Shown: in pieces, positions 17,605-27,004 of the stretch
How positions within the stretch are numbered: position 1 is the first letter of the stretch
Layout of the letters: each line of letters opens with the position of its first letter
DNA from: Gemmatimonadota bacterium
GTDB taxonomy: Bacteria > Gemmatimonadota > Gemmatimonadetes > Gemmatimonadales > Gemmatimonadaceae
Assembly (NCBI GenBank): GCA_021324775.1
Contig: JAJPIM010000045.1
Coordinates: 62,001 to 126,000, forward strand
Length of the DNA: 64,000 bases
Direction: 5' to 3'
Notes under the pieces: generated by a model
The model's input: the letters and a program-made list of their open reading frames with translations, nothing else
The model's database searches: none
Told to the model about the DNA's origin: nothing
Position numbers and translations under genes: made by a program

Positions 17605-18294
17605 TCAGCCCAGGAGCGGCGCGCTCTCGAAGAGCGACGGCCACCATTCGGTGACTGTCGCAATGACCTTGCGTGCCACTGCCGCCTCGGTGCCGGTCGC
17701 ATCGACTCCGGCGACCGGACCACATTCCGGATGCGCGCGCTGCCACTCCGGCGTCAGAAACTCCTGGAAGGCCGCCGCGACGGATTCGTGAAACGCCGCA
17801 CTGGCCTGTTCGATCCGGTCCGGGCCGCGTCCGCCGTTCCCCTTGCGGCCGAGCCCTTCGTGTACGGGAAAGTTGAGCACGAGCGTCAGATCCGGCTTGA
17901 ATCCGCCGACGGCCAACTGGTTCGCGGACTGAATCAGATCCGCGGGGAGACCGCGGCCGGCGATCTGGTACGCGTAGGTCGATAGAAAGAATCGGTCAGC
18001 CACCACGGTCGTGCCAGCCTCCAGATGGTCGCGGATGTCGCTCATCAGTTGCGCGCGGGCGGCCAGAAAGAGGAATGCCTCGGCAGGCGGCTCGATATCG
18101 ACTCGTGCATCCAGCAACAGCCCCCGGATTTTCTCGCCCAGCCAGGTCGCGCCCGGTTCACGCACGATCACCACCGGCGCGTCCGCCTCCCGCAGGGCGG
18201 CTGCGAGGTGGCCGGCCTGGGTCGTCTTGCCCACGCCTTCCGCCCCTTCGAGGACGATCATCCGGCCGCGATGTCCCGCCGCCGGGCGTATCAT
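17605..18294 (-). CDS. tmk: thymidylate kinase
   Basis: Phosphorylates dTMP to dTDP. Family features: P-loop LEGAEGVGKTTQ, REPGATWLGEKIR, and VADRFFLSTYAYQIAGRGL with the DR(Y/F) motif. The usual LID region is altered: where EGLxRxxxR is typical the protein has VHEGLGRKGNGGRGPDRIEQ. The ATG at 18294 overlaps the preceding YlbF stop in an ATGA arrangement (229 residues); an internal ATG at 18261 would place the P-loop six residues from the start as in most homologues and is equally possible. Confidence 0.93.
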   Translation of the reverse strand: MIRPAAGHRGRMIVLEGAEGVGKTTQAGHLAAALREADAPVVIVREPGATWLGEKIRGLLLDARVDIEPPAEAFLFLAARAQLMSDIRDHLEAGTTVVADRFFLSTYAYQIAGRGLPADLIQSANQLAVGGFKPDLTLVLNFPVHEGLGRKGNGGRGPDRIEQASAAFHESVAAAFQEFLTPEWQRAHPECGPVAGVDATGTEAAVARKVIATVTEWWPSLFESAPLLG

Positions 18295-18644
18295 CCGAGC
18301 GTGATGATCGGGCTGGCGGCACCGCGCTTGATGCCGTCCAGGATCCAGTTGTTCACGCGGGCCATGATCTTGTCGAAGTTCTCCTGCGACGACACGGCGG
18401 CCTGGTAGATCGGCTTGCTCTGGATCGTGCCGAGCAACTGGTCGAGCTGCTGTTCCATCTCGGCGGTCGGATTTTCGCCGCGCTCGATCATGCGCTGCGC
18501 ATCGACCCGGAGCTGTTCGAGCCGCTGCAGCAATGCGACGGCGTCGCGATCACCGCTCAACGCCTCGTTCGCGCGCTTGACCGCCAGGTATTCGGTGCTC
18601 TGGCCGATCATTCGGCCGAGTTCAATCGCTTTGTCTTCGATCAT
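18291..18644 (-). CDS. YlbF family protein
   Basis: A 117-residue, mostly helical protein of the YlbF/YmcA family (MIEDKAIELGRMIGQSTEYLAVKRANEAL, then LLQRLEQLRVDAQRMIERG). In Bacillus these proteins form the Y-complex that steers RNase Y processing and developmental decisions. Proteins of this family in diderms are not characterised. It sits between prmC and tmk and overlaps tmk by four bases. The assignment rests on overall helical pattern and N-terminal motif. Confidence 0.8.
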   Translation of the reverse strand: MIEDKAIELGRMIGQSTEYLAVKRANEALSGDRDAVALLQRLEQLRVDAQRMIERGENPTAEMEQQLDQLLGTIQSKPIYQAAVSSQENFDKIMARVNNWILDGIKRGAASPIITLG

Positions 18645-18650
18645 GTCCTC

Positions 18651-19631
18651 TCAACTCCGGTTGCTGCGGGTCGCCGTGACGAACCGGTCCCGCCCCGTCA
18701 GATCCTGCCGGACCACGACGCCGGCATATCGTGCGTCGCGAGCCACGATCGCAGCACAGTCGCCGGCCCGGCGGCAGTCCACCTCGAGCGCGAGCACTCC
18801 GCCCGGCTCCAGAATCGCCGCCGACTGCTCCACGATCGCCGCCGTCGTGGCCAATCCGTCTTCGCCAGCCAGCAACGCCACGGGCGGTTCCCATGCGCGT
18901 ACACTGGACGGCAACGCCGATGCCTCGGCGTACGAAATGTAGGGTGGATTCGAGACGATCGCCCGCGCTCTGAGTCCCCGGACCGGCGCCGGGTAGGCAC
19001 CGAGGAGGAACTCGGTCGGCGCCGTCCCGGGTCCCGCGACCCGACGCGCATTGGCCGCCGCGACCACGAGGGCGTCGGCCGAGACATCGGTGCCCACGAC
19101 CCGTTCGAACCGGCCCTCCGTCGCGAGCGCCAGCGCAATGGCCCCGGAGCCGGTTCCGACATCGATCGCCAGTCCGGCACCGCCGCCCGTCGCCGATAAC
19201 ACCAGATCCACGAGCATTTCGGTTTCCGGCCGCGGGATAAGGACGCGCTCATCCACTTCGAGCATGAGATGGCGGAACGCGGCGCGGCCAACAGCGTAGG
19301 CGAATGGCATCCCGCGGCGCCGGCGCTCTGCCGCCGTGCGTGCGCGCGCGACGACGTCGCGATCCGCGACGCCAGCGGCGTGCGTCGCCGGCCAGAGCCG
19401 CGGCGCATCCGCCACCGTGGCGACGATGTCGCGTGCTTCGCGCCGGGTTTCCTCCGCGGTCGCCGAGCCCAGCGTGCCGGCCAGTTCGAGCACCAGCGCG
19501 CCGATCGTGAGATCGCCGTCTGCCGGGGCGCCGCTGGCACGCGGCGCCGGCGCGGCGGGGCTTGCCATGCGCGCGATCACGCCGGCGCCAGGGGCCGCGT
19601 GAGGCTTACCCACCGAGGCGCTCTTCGACAT
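18651..19631 (-). CDS. prmC: peptide chain release factor N5-glutamine methyltransferase
   Basis: Methylates the Gln of the GGQ motif of RF1 and RF2, raising termination efficiency. The substrate gene prfA is directly upstream. The SAM-binding motif IDVGTGSGAIALALA, the adenine/catalytic NPPYIS motif and the upstream LIPRPETEMLVDLV block are present. The ATG at 19631 lies inside the end of prfA (26-base overlap); an internal ATG at 19568 would leave a 37-base gap and gives 305 residues, nearer the family's 280. The Ala-rich first 40 residues have no family similarity, so the start is uncertain. Confidence 0.93.
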   Translation of the reverse strand: MSKSASVGKPHAAPGAGVIARMASPAAPAPRASGAPADGDLTIGALVLELAGTLGSATAEETRREARDIVATVADAPRLWPATHAAGVADRDVVARARTAAERRRRGMPFAYAVGRAAFRHLMLEVDERVLIPRPETEMLVDLVLSATGGGAGLAIDVGTGSGAIALALATEGRFERVVGTDVSADALVVAAANARRVAGPGTAPTEFLLGAYPAPVRGLRARAIVSNPPYISYAEASALPSSVRAWEPPVALLAGEDGLATTAAIVEQSAAILEPGGVLALEVDCRRAGDCAAIVARDARYAGVVVRQDLTGRDRFVTATRSNRS

Positions 19632-20670
19632 CGGCCAGTTGCAGGGCCTCGATGAATGGCTCGATATGTCCGTCGAGCACGCGGGGGAGATCGTGCCGCT
19701 GCAGCCCGATCCTGTGATCAGTCACACGGTTGTCCGGGAAATTATACGTCCGGATCTTGGCGGAGCGGTCCCCGGTACCGACCTGCGTCCGGCGCATCCG
19801 CGCGCGATCCGCTTCCTGCTCGGCGATGCGGGCGTCCAGGATTCGTGATCGCAGGACTTCCATGGCCTTGAGCTTGTTCTGTAGCTGTGACTTCTGGTCC
19901 TGCTGCGTCACCACGATGCCGCTCGGCTTGTGCGTGATGCGGACCGCCGAATCGGTCGTATTGACGCTCTGCCCGCCCGGACCCGATGAGCGGTACACGT
20001 CGATCTGGAGATCCTTGTCGTCGATAGTGACGTCGACGTCTTCCGCCTCCGGCAACACCGCGACGGTGGCGGCGGAGGTGTGGATGCGGCCCTGGGCCTC
20101 GGTCACCGGGACGCGCTGGACGCGGTGCACGCCCGACTCCCAGCGGAGCGCCCCATATGAACCCGGACCATCCACCTTCATGACGACTTCCTTGATGCCG
20201 CCGAGCGATCCCTCCGATCGGGATATCAGCTCGAGGCGCCACCGATGACGTTCCGCGAAGCGACTGTACATGCGCTCGAGGTCCGCGGCGAACAGGGCTG
20301 CCTCATCGCCACCGGTCCCCGCGCGAATCTCCATGATCGCCGGGCGATCGTTGAGAGGATCGTCGGGCACGAGGAGAGGTTTGAGCTCGGCGAGGATGCC
20401 GTCCCGCACCGCGGCGAGTCTCGCCATTTCCGCCCGGGCCTCGGCGGCCATCTCCGCATCGTCAGCGTGTGCCAACTCCTGCGCGCCGGCCAGCTCGGAT
20501 TCCGTCCGTTCGAGCCGCCGGGCCGCATCGACCACTTTGAGCAACCGCTGGTGCTCGCGCCCGAGCGCCGCGAGTCGTTTCGGATCCTTGAGCGTCCTGG
20601 GGTCCGAAAGCTCGCGCTCGACCTCAGCCGCCCGGGCGAGCGCCTCCGAGAGGCGATCGCGGAGGCTCAG
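19606..20670 (-). CDS. prfA: peptide chain release factor 1, apparent CTG start
   Basis: Recognises UAA and UAG and triggers peptide release. Domains: N-terminal helical domain, codon-recognition tripeptide PVT ([13 protein letters not shown]), and the catalytic GGQ loop ([15 protein letters not shown]). The PxT tripeptide marks RF1 rather than RF2. The first ATG/GTG/TTG in the frame is a TTG at 20544, which would leave a 312-residue protein lacking domain 1. Translating upstream gives an RF1-like N-terminus ([21 protein letters not shown], then [13 protein letters not shown]) until the stop codon just before 20670. The only plausible start is CTG at 20670, inside a CTGA overlap with the rpmE stop. 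That gives 354 residues, the normal RF1 length. Confidence 0.92.
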   Translation of the reverse strand: MSLRDRLSEALARAAEVERELSDPRTLKDPKRLAALGREHQRLLKVVDAARRLERTESELAGAQELAHADDAEMAAEARAEMARLAAVRDGILAELKPLLVPDDPLNDRPAIMEIRAGTGGDEAALFAADLERMYSRFAERHRWRLELISRSEGSLGGIKEVVMKVDGPGSYGALRWESGVHRVQRVPVTEAQGRIHTSAATVAVLPEAEDVDVTIDDKDLQIDVYRSSGPGGQSVNTTDSAVRITHKPSGIVVTQQDQKSQLQNKLKAMEVLRSRILDARIAEQEADRARMRRTQVGTGDRSAKIRTYNFPDNRVTDHRIGLQRHDLPRVLDGHIEPFIEALQLADVEERLGG

Positions 20671-20870
20671 GCCTGCTTACCGTACTTCTGCCGGAAGCGC
20701 TCGATGCGCCCCGCGGTGTCTACGAGCTTCTGCTTGCCGGTGAAGAACGGGTGGCAGGCGGAGCAGATATCGGTATGGATCTCGGCCTGGGTCGAGCGCG
20801 TCTCGAAGGTGTTACCGCACGCGCAGTTAACCGTCGCCGTAGCATACTCTGGATGAATATCGGCTTTCAT
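20667..20870 (-). CDS. rpmE: 50S ribosomal protein L31 (zinc-binding type)
   Basis: A 67-residue large-subunit protein that helps bridge the subunits. It begins [13 protein letters not shown] and carries two cysteine pairs, CAC near residue 16 and CSAC near residue 36, the zinc-binding (C+) form. The body ends [20 protein letters not shown] ribosome-binding site lies just before the ATG. The stop TGA is part of the CTGA that seems to start RF1, and the rpmE-prfA-prmC order is widespread. Confidence 0.96.
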   Translation of the reverse strand: MKADIHPEYATATVNCACGNTFETRSTQAEIHTDICSACHPFFTGKQKLVDTAGRIERFRQKYGKQA

Positions 20871-20909
20871 GAGCAGGTCCTCTCAGTCATCACATTGTGG
20901 CAAACAGTG

Positions 20910-20915
20910 AATATA
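20910..20915 (-). promoter_or_regulatory. candidate -10 element of the rpmE-prfA run
   Basis: Read on the minus strand, TATATT lies about 40 bases before the rpmE ATG in the divergent gap with the Crp-like gene. No strong -35 is visible at 17 bases; TGGCAA at a longer spacing is the nearest. It would drive the whole leftward run from rpmE to the DUF2520 gene. Confidence 0.45.
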
Positions 20916-20985
20916 ACATGGCCAGAGCCGGGCTTTGCCACCGGCACCCCGGCCCCGAGGGCAGGCGCACGGTCCCCGCGGGCGA

Positions 20986-20991
20986 TATGAT
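20986..20991 (+). promoter_or_regulatory. candidate -10 element of the Crp/Fnr-type gene
   Basis: TATGAT lies about 57 bases before the ATG at 21048, in the opposite direction to the rpmE promoter. It is followed three bases later by the perfect 12-base palindrome TGGCCATGGCCA (20994-21005), which would overlap the transcription start and could be an operator. Confidence 0.35.
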
Positions 20992-21047
20992 ACTGGCCAT
21001 GGCCATCCACCGGTGCTCCCGCCGGGCCCACCCGCACTGGGGCTGAC

Positions 21048-21782
21048 ATGGATACTTCCGATTTCCTGGCCACTGTTCCCCTGCTCAGCCGGATCGCTCC
21101 CGAGGAGCTGCGCCGGTTTGCCGAGGTCACGCGGGAAAAACAATACCCCGAAGGCAGCGTCATCCTCTTCGAGGATGACCCCGGGGACTCACTGTTCATC
21201 GTGCGCGCCGGCCGCGTCAAGGTGGTGCTGGTGGCCGAAGACGGGCGAGAGGTCATCCTGGGCGTTCTCGGCGTCAGCGAGCATTTCGGCGAGCTGTCGC
21301 TGATCGATGACCAGCCCCGCTCCGCTCACGTGATCGCCATGGAAGATTCCACGCTGCTGGTCCTCAGGCGTGATGATTTCCGCCGGCGGGTCGAGGCGAC
21401 GCCAGCGGTCGCCTGGGCGTTGTTAGCCGAACTGTCGCGACGGTTGCGACGCGCCGATGGAAAGATCGGGGGATTGGTTCTGCTCGACGTGCCCGGCCGG
21501 ATCGCCCAGCTCCTGATGGACGTCGGCGAAGAGGGTGGCACCGACACCATCGACAAGCCACTCACCCATCAGGTCATCGCACAGATGATCGGCGCCAGTC
21601 GCGAGACGGTCTCGCGAACGATGCGAGAATTCCAGGACGCGGGGCTGATCAGCGTCCACCGGCGGCGCATCACCATCCGCGACCGTGCGGGGTTGTCGGC
21701 ACGGGCTCACGCACGAACGGGGAGCACCCCGGGCGGAGGGCCCGATCCCGGGTTTGTGATCCCCATCACACGGGGGTCGTGA
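21048..21782 (+). CDS. Crp/Fnr family transcriptional regulator
   Basis: A 244-residue regulator with an N-terminal cyclic-nucleotide-binding fold (about 1-120: PEGSVILFEDDPGDSLFIVRAGRVKV, FGELSLIDDQPRSA), a dimer helix, and a C-terminal winged helix (about 150-225: LTHQVIAQMIGASRETVSRTMREFQDAGLI). The FGELSLIDDQPRSA stretch keeps the phosphate-binding cassette pattern of cAMP-type sensors (GE and RSA), so a nucleotide ligand is plausible. No Fnr-type cysteine cluster is present. A Gly/Pro-rich 25-residue tail follows the HTH domain. Divergent from rpmE; targets unknown. Confidence 0.93.
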   Translation: MDTSDFLATVPLLSRIAPEELRRFAEVTREKQYPEGSVILFEDDPGDSLFIVRAGRVKVVLVAEDGREVILGVLGVSEHFGELSLIDDQPRSAHVIAMEDSTLLVLRRDDFRRRVEATPAVAWALLAELSRRLRRADGKIGGLVLLDVPGRIAQLLMDVGEEGGTDTIDKPLTHQVIAQMIGASRETVSRTMREFQDAGLISVHRRRITIRDRAGLSARAHARTGSTPGGGPDPGFVIPITRGS

Positions 21783-21848
21783 CCGAACGCGCTTCGCCTC
21801 TGGCGCGGGCATGCGAGGTTGAGTTGTGACCACAGGCAGCCCTCCAGC

Positions 21849-22769
<921 letters not shown>

Positions 22770-22832
22770 AGGACCTCCACGGGGTCGCGGCGCCGTGGTC
22801 ATGCCCCACGATGCGGCCGGCGGGTTCCGCAG

Positions 22833-24512
22833 TCAGCGCCTGGTACGGCGGGAAACGATGTCCCAACCGACGAGCCCCAGTATCGTCAGCACGCACGCGG
22901 CCGCCGCCCAGTCGCCGATCACGACGTAGGGGGATCGCAGGGTCGTCGTCTGCGCCGCGTAGGTCGCGGTTCCGGCTACGAACAGCGGAAGCGCGCCAAA
23001 CGGACGGCCGAGCGGATCGATGTACTCCGAGATGCCCGTATTCGCCGCGCGGACGATGCCGACCCGCGTCTCGATCGCTCTCAGGCGGAGATGCGACTCA
23101 TGCTGGTATGGCGCGGTACCTTGGCCGAACCACGCGTCGTTCGTGAGGTTGACGATCACGTCCGCGCCCGCCCGGCGATATGCCCGGGACTGCTGGGGAA
23201 AGATCGATTCGTAGCAGATCAGCACTCCAACCTTGCCGAACGGCAGCGCGAAGGGTTGTGCTGAGGTTCCTCTGCCAAATCCTCCGAAATACTGCATCCC
23301 CGAAAACCACCGCGGGTTGAGGAAGGGCACGCGCTCGACGATGGGCACCAAGTATCTCTTGTGATACGTGGGCTCCGTGCCGAGCCGGCCTGCGCTGTCC
23401 ACGAGCGCCGCCGCGTTGTAGTACTGCCAGTCGTCGGGGCCCGGTCCGGTGATCGTAAAGTCGAGCATGCCGAACAGAATCGGCGTCGATGCGTCCCGCG
23501 CGAGCGCGCGCAGCGAGTCGACCCAATCCGGGCGATGGGTCAGAAAATCGGGGAGCGCAGTCTCCGGCCAGAGCATCAGTGCCGGGTGGTCTTTGGCCTC
23601 CTCCTGGCGCGTCATCGCGGCCAGCGGGACGATGAACCGTCCCTGCATGGCCCGCTGCATTTTCTCGTCCTCCGAGATGTCCGGCTGTACGATTCCGATG
23701 CGCGCCAGTGGCTGCAGGACCACCGTATGCAGACGCCACGCGCCATACCCGCGGACGGCTGCGGCCATCACCGCGAGGATCACGACCGGCACGATCACGC
23801 CGCGCCGTCGTATCGCGGTGCGCCATCCTCCCGATTTGTGTCCGGCTCCGCTCGCGGGCACCGCAGCCAGCCACGCGTCGGCCAGCAGTCCGTTGGTCGC
23901 CGCGATCCAGACGCTCAACCCGTGAACCCCGCTCAGGTCCGCCGCCTGCGCCCACGCCGGATGCCGGGCCAACGCCAGGCCGAGCGGAAACCAGGGGAAC
24001 GCCAAGTCGGAGAAATACGCGAGCAGGAGCTCCAGGCTGACCCAGGCTGCAGGCAGCAGCACCGCGAGCGGCCAGCGCGAGACGCGCCGGGCGACGAACA
24101 TCGACGTCGTGGTCAGAGCCACGAGCGCCGCCATGCCGATGATGGTGGCGATGTACGCGAGGAATGCGAGCGGCGTGAACAGTGACAACGCCACGGCGAT
24201 CCAGTAAAGCGCGAGCCCGAACCCCACGACCGCGAACCAGACGCCGAGACGGACCGGCACCGACGGCGGTGCCCCGCGATCGGCCGCGCGCGCGATGCCG
24301 ACGGACAATGGAACGAGACACACGAAGATGAACAGCGCGGCGGGAACAGGTGGAAACGCCGCGGCAAAGAGCAGGCCTCCGGCGATCGCCCCGAACAACT
24401 CCCGCCACGAGGGGCGAAGGCTTCGCCAGAAACCGGTTCGGCTTCGGCCAGGCGTTTCTGCAGGAGTGGTGTCCGCGGGAGAACTCCGGGGCCCGGCGAG
24501 TGTGCCTGTCAC
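22833..24512 (-). CDS. lnt: apolipoprotein N-acyltransferase
   Basis: Adds the third acyl chain to lipoproteins in the inner membrane. A 559-residue protein with about six N-terminal membrane segments (for example IAGGLLFAAAFPPVPAALF), then the nitrilase-like periplasmic domain and a last membrane helix. Catalytic residues are seen in LWPETALPDF (Glu), YHKRYLVPIVERVPF (Lys) and LICYESIFPQQSR (Cys). The GTG at 24512 is ten bases after the stop of the oxidoreductase gene and removes a non-homologous extension. An N-terminal Pro/Thr/Arg-rich leader of about 30 residues precedes the first helix. Confidence 0.95.
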   Translation of the reverse strand: MTGTLAGPRSSPADTTPAETPGRSRTGFWRSLRPSWRELFGAIAGGLLFAAAFPPVPAALFIFVCLVPLSVGIARAADRGAPPSVPVRLGVWFAVVGFGLALYWIAVALSLFTPLAFLAYIATIIGMAALVALTTTSMFVARRVSRWPLAVLLPAAWVSLELLLAYFSDLAFPWFPLGLALARHPAWAQAADLSGVHGLSVWIAATNGLLADAWLAAVPASGAGHKSGGWRTAIRRRGVIVPVVILAVMAAAVRGYGAWRLHTVVLQPLARIGIVQPDISEDEKMQRAMQGRFIVPLAAMTRQEEAKDHPALMLWPETALPDFLTHRPDWVDSLRALARDASTPILFGMLDFTITGPGPDDWQYYNAAALVDSAGRLGTEPTYHKRYLVPIVERVPFLNPRWFSGMQYFGGFGRGTSAQPFALPFGKVGVLICYESIFPQQSRAYRRAGADVIVNLTNDAWFGQGTAPYQHESHLRLRAIETRVGIVRAANTGISEYIDPLGRPFGALPLFVAGTATYAAQTTTLRSPYVVIGDWAAAACVLTILGLVGWDIVSRRTRR

Positions 24513-24522
24513 GGTGTCCCGG

Positions 24523-25536
24523 TCAGAGCTTGATCTCTTTCCCATCTTCGGCGGATCGGTACACCGCCTCGAGGACCCGCGTGACCGCCACCTGGTCCGC
24601 AGGCGCTTCGTACTTGCTCTCCCCGCGGAGCAGCGCGATGAAATGTGCCAGCTCGGCGCGATACGATTGGATGAAGACGCTGTCACGCGCGGCCGCGCCG
24701 GTAGGCGAGACATCCGTGGGCTTGCCGTTGAGCGACTTGACGACGCGGAGGGGAGACAAGCGTGCGCTGCCCCGCGAGGCGAGGACCTCGAACCACCACC
24801 GGTCCTCCTCGCCCACGTACGACCACGAGATGTCGAAAGAGCAGCTCAGCGCCGGAGCGCACTGCAGGTGCACCAGCATGCTGTCCTCGACCGCCGACGC
24901 GCCTCGTCCGCGATCCATCTGGGCGGATACGCGCTCCGGTTCTGGAAAGTCGGCCAGCCACAGAGCGAGATCGAGCAGCAGCAATCCATGTTCGAGGAAT
25001 ACCCCGCCTCCCGCCTCTGCGCGGCGCGATCGCCACCCCTCGGTCGGCCGGCTCGTGTGATACGCGCCGGCCCGGATGCCGGCCACGCGCCCGAGCTCAC
25101 CACCGTGGAGAAACCGGTCGAGCGCCTGGACATCGCTCCGGAACCTGTGGTTGTTTGCGACGACCACCTTGCGGTCGGCCCTGGTGGCCGCGGACAGTAT
25201 GCGCTCGACACCGCGCACGGTGAGCGCCAGCGGCCGCTCGCACAGCACGTGCTTCTTGCGGGCGAGCACGCTCAGTACGTGGGGCTCGTGCAGGTGCGTC
25301 GGTGTCGCGACCACTACGGCATCCAACGCGTCGGACTCGTCGGACTCGAGCAGGTCGTCGATGTCGGTAAAGACATCCGGGATGCCCAGCCGGTCCGCCA
25401 GCGCGCGGGCCTTGGCGCCATCGCTGTCACAGATCGCGACCAGCTCGACTCCGCGCATCTTGCCCAGAACTGGCAGGTACGCGAGCTGTGCTATGGCCCC
25501 GGCGCCGAGCAGCGCGACGCGCACCGGATCGGTCAT
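24523..25536 (-). CDS. Gfo/Idh/MocA family oxidoreductase
   Basis: An NAD(P)-dependent sugar-type dehydrogenase. The 337-residue product has a Rossmann domain (ALLGAGAIAQLAYLPVLGKM, then VVVATPTHLHEPHVL and KKHVLCERPLAL in place of the common EKP motif) and a C-terminal alpha/beta domain. The EKP lysine, important for catalysis in many members, is replaced by Arg (ERP). Substrate unknown. It sits between the SpoIID/LytB gene and lnt, with short spacing to lnt. Confidence 0.9.
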   Translation of the reverse strand: MTDPVRVALLGAGAIAQLAYLPVLGKMRGVELVAICDSDGAKARALADRLGIPDVFTDIDDLLESDESDALDAVVVATPTHLHEPHVLSVLARKKHVLCERPLALTVRGVERILSAATRADRKVVVANNHRFRSDVQALDRFLHGGELGRVAGIRAGAYHTSRPTEGWRSRRAEAGGGVFLEHGLLLLDLALWLADFPEPERVSAQMDRGRGASAVEDSMLVHLQCAPALSCSFDISWSYVGEEDRWWFEVLASRGSARLSPLRVVKSLNGKPTDVSPTGAAARDSVFIQSYRAELAHFIALLRGESKYEAPADQVAVTRVLEAVYRSAEDGKEIKL

Positions 25537-25584
25537 GACGCCCCTCCCGCTGCCGCGTACCGCGCCCGGCGGCCGGCGGTCCTG

Positions 25585-26961
25585 CTAGTCCTCGTGCGCA
25601 AGTGTCGTCCCCGGATAGTAAGTCCCCAGGATGGTCTGGAAATCCTGTCCCGCGCGGGCGCGTCCGATCGCTCCCCACTGGCACATGCCGACTCCGTGTC
25701 CGTTGCCGCGGCCACGGAGTGTGAGCGACGCCAACCGTCCGTCCTGCATGGGTTCGTCGTCGATCAAAAAATACGTGCTCTTGAGAATCTCGCCACGCGG
25801 CAGCCGGAAGACGAATCGGATATCGTTGCCGCGAACGCGATACGTCGACCGATCGGTCGTGACCGTGATCCACGCCACCCGGCCTCCCGGCGTCAGCGCA
25901 TCAACCGCCACCGACTGCACCGCTCCGATGGGGCCCGAGGCGCCCGAGCCGCCGGGTTCTCCGCCGTTGCCATCGCCACTCGAGCCGGCGCTACCAGAGA
26001 CGGCATACGTACGCAGATTGTGCTCGAGGGCGGAATTCAATTCCGCGCGGGTATACGTGCGAGCCCACCGGAACTCCGCCGAGCCTTCGCAGTAATAGCG
26101 GTCCGTACCAGGAATCTGGTCGCTGACGCGCTGCAGGTAGGGCTGCGACGGTGCCCGCCACACATCCTCCGGTTCGGCCGTCGTCCCGCCGCACGACGCG
26201 TGATACGGTGCATTTACTACCCGGCCGCCGTAGGTGATGACGATGCCCGACGTACTGGCGACGGCGGCGTTGCCTACGGCCGTTTCCCCTGCGACTCCGC
26301 CATACACCTGGTCGGTGACGGTGGCGACAAGGTCGTACCGGCGGCCGCCGGCGGGGATGTCAGGATCGTTCAGCCGCGTGTACGCATAGCTGCGGGCCGC
26401 TACGGCTTGTGCCTGGACCGCTGCACTGTCCGCCGGACCAACGGGCCCAAGCTCCTGGGAGACGACGCCGCGCACGTAATCCTCGACGGGCAACCGGTTG
26501 ACCACGAGGAGGCCGTTCGAGGTGGCGGTGAGCTCCAGCGCGCCGCGGTACGGCCTGCCGTTCCATGTGAGCAAGGTTTCGGGTGCAGCCGGCTGGGCCA
26601 CCAGCGTCCCCTCGCGGGTCGCTGCGAGTCCGTCGCGACTGGACACCCGCACCTTCGAGCCGCGGCGCGCGATCGTCCACGAGCCGCGGCCGGTCCCCCG
26701 CACCAATAGGCGGTCTCCAGCCGCGTAAAGGTGCCACTCCCCGGTCGCCGAGAGCGTGCCTGATGGCGCCGACGACGAGAGGACGATGCCTACGACCCGC
26801 GGCGTGCCCGGCTGGTGGCGCCGGCGTCCAGCGATGTCTCCACCCGACACCGACCGCCGGAGGGAGGGATTCGGCTGGGGCGGCGGCGCGGCCGTGCAGT
26901 TTGCCGCGATCGCGAGAAACGTCGCCGGAGCCACGACACCATGACGGACGGCCCGCAGCAC
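25585..26961 (-). CDS. SpoIID/LytB domain-containing secreted protein
   Basis: A 458-residue exported protein. After a hydrophobic lead (VVAPATFLAIAANC) and a Pro-rich linker, it carries a SpoIID/LytB domain: NRLPVEDYVRGVVSQELGP, AVQAQAVAARSYAYTRL, SCGGTTAEPEDVW and GNGHGVGMCQWGAIGRARAGQ with YYPGT near the end. Known members are peptidoglycan lytic or lytic-enhancing enzymes in sporulation and cell separation. The domain is interrupted by a Gly/Ser-rich loop (about residues 310-340). The GTG at 26961 gives a signal-like N-terminus; the start is not certain. It lies between hemL and an oxidoreductase. Confidence 0.82.
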   Translation of the reverse strand: MLRAVRHGVVAPATFLAIAANCTAAPPPQPNPSLRRSVSGGDIAGRRRHQPGTPRVVGIVLSSSAPSGTLSATGEWHLYAAGDRLLVRGTGRGSWTIARRGSKVRVSSRDGLAATREGTLVAQPAAPETLLTWNGRPYRGALELTATSNGLLVVNRLPVEDYVRGVVSQELGPVGPADSAAVQAQAVAARSYAYTRLNDPDIPAGGRRYDLVATVTDQVYGGVAGETAVGNAAVASTSGIVITYGGRVVNAPYHASCGGTTAEPEDVWRAPSQPYLQRVSDQIPGTDRYYCEGSAEFRWARTYTRAELNSALEHNLRTYAVSGSAGSSGDGNGGEPGGSGASGPIGAVQSVAVDALTPGGRVAWITVTTDRSTYRVRGNDIRFVFRLPRGEILKSTYFLIDDEPMQDGRLASLTLRGRGNGHGVGMCQWGAIGRARAGQDFQTILGTYYPGTTLAHED

Positions 26962-27004
26962 GCGGACATCCCACGTGCCTGCACCGGACACGCGCCCGCG
27001 GCGC

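Noticed and set aside
24295-26709. An 804-codon open frame on the + strand, opposite lnt, the oxidoreductase and the SpoIID gene
   Set aside because: High GC suppresses stop codons; its residues are Arg/Ala/His-rich with no family pattern, while the opposite strand has clear genes.
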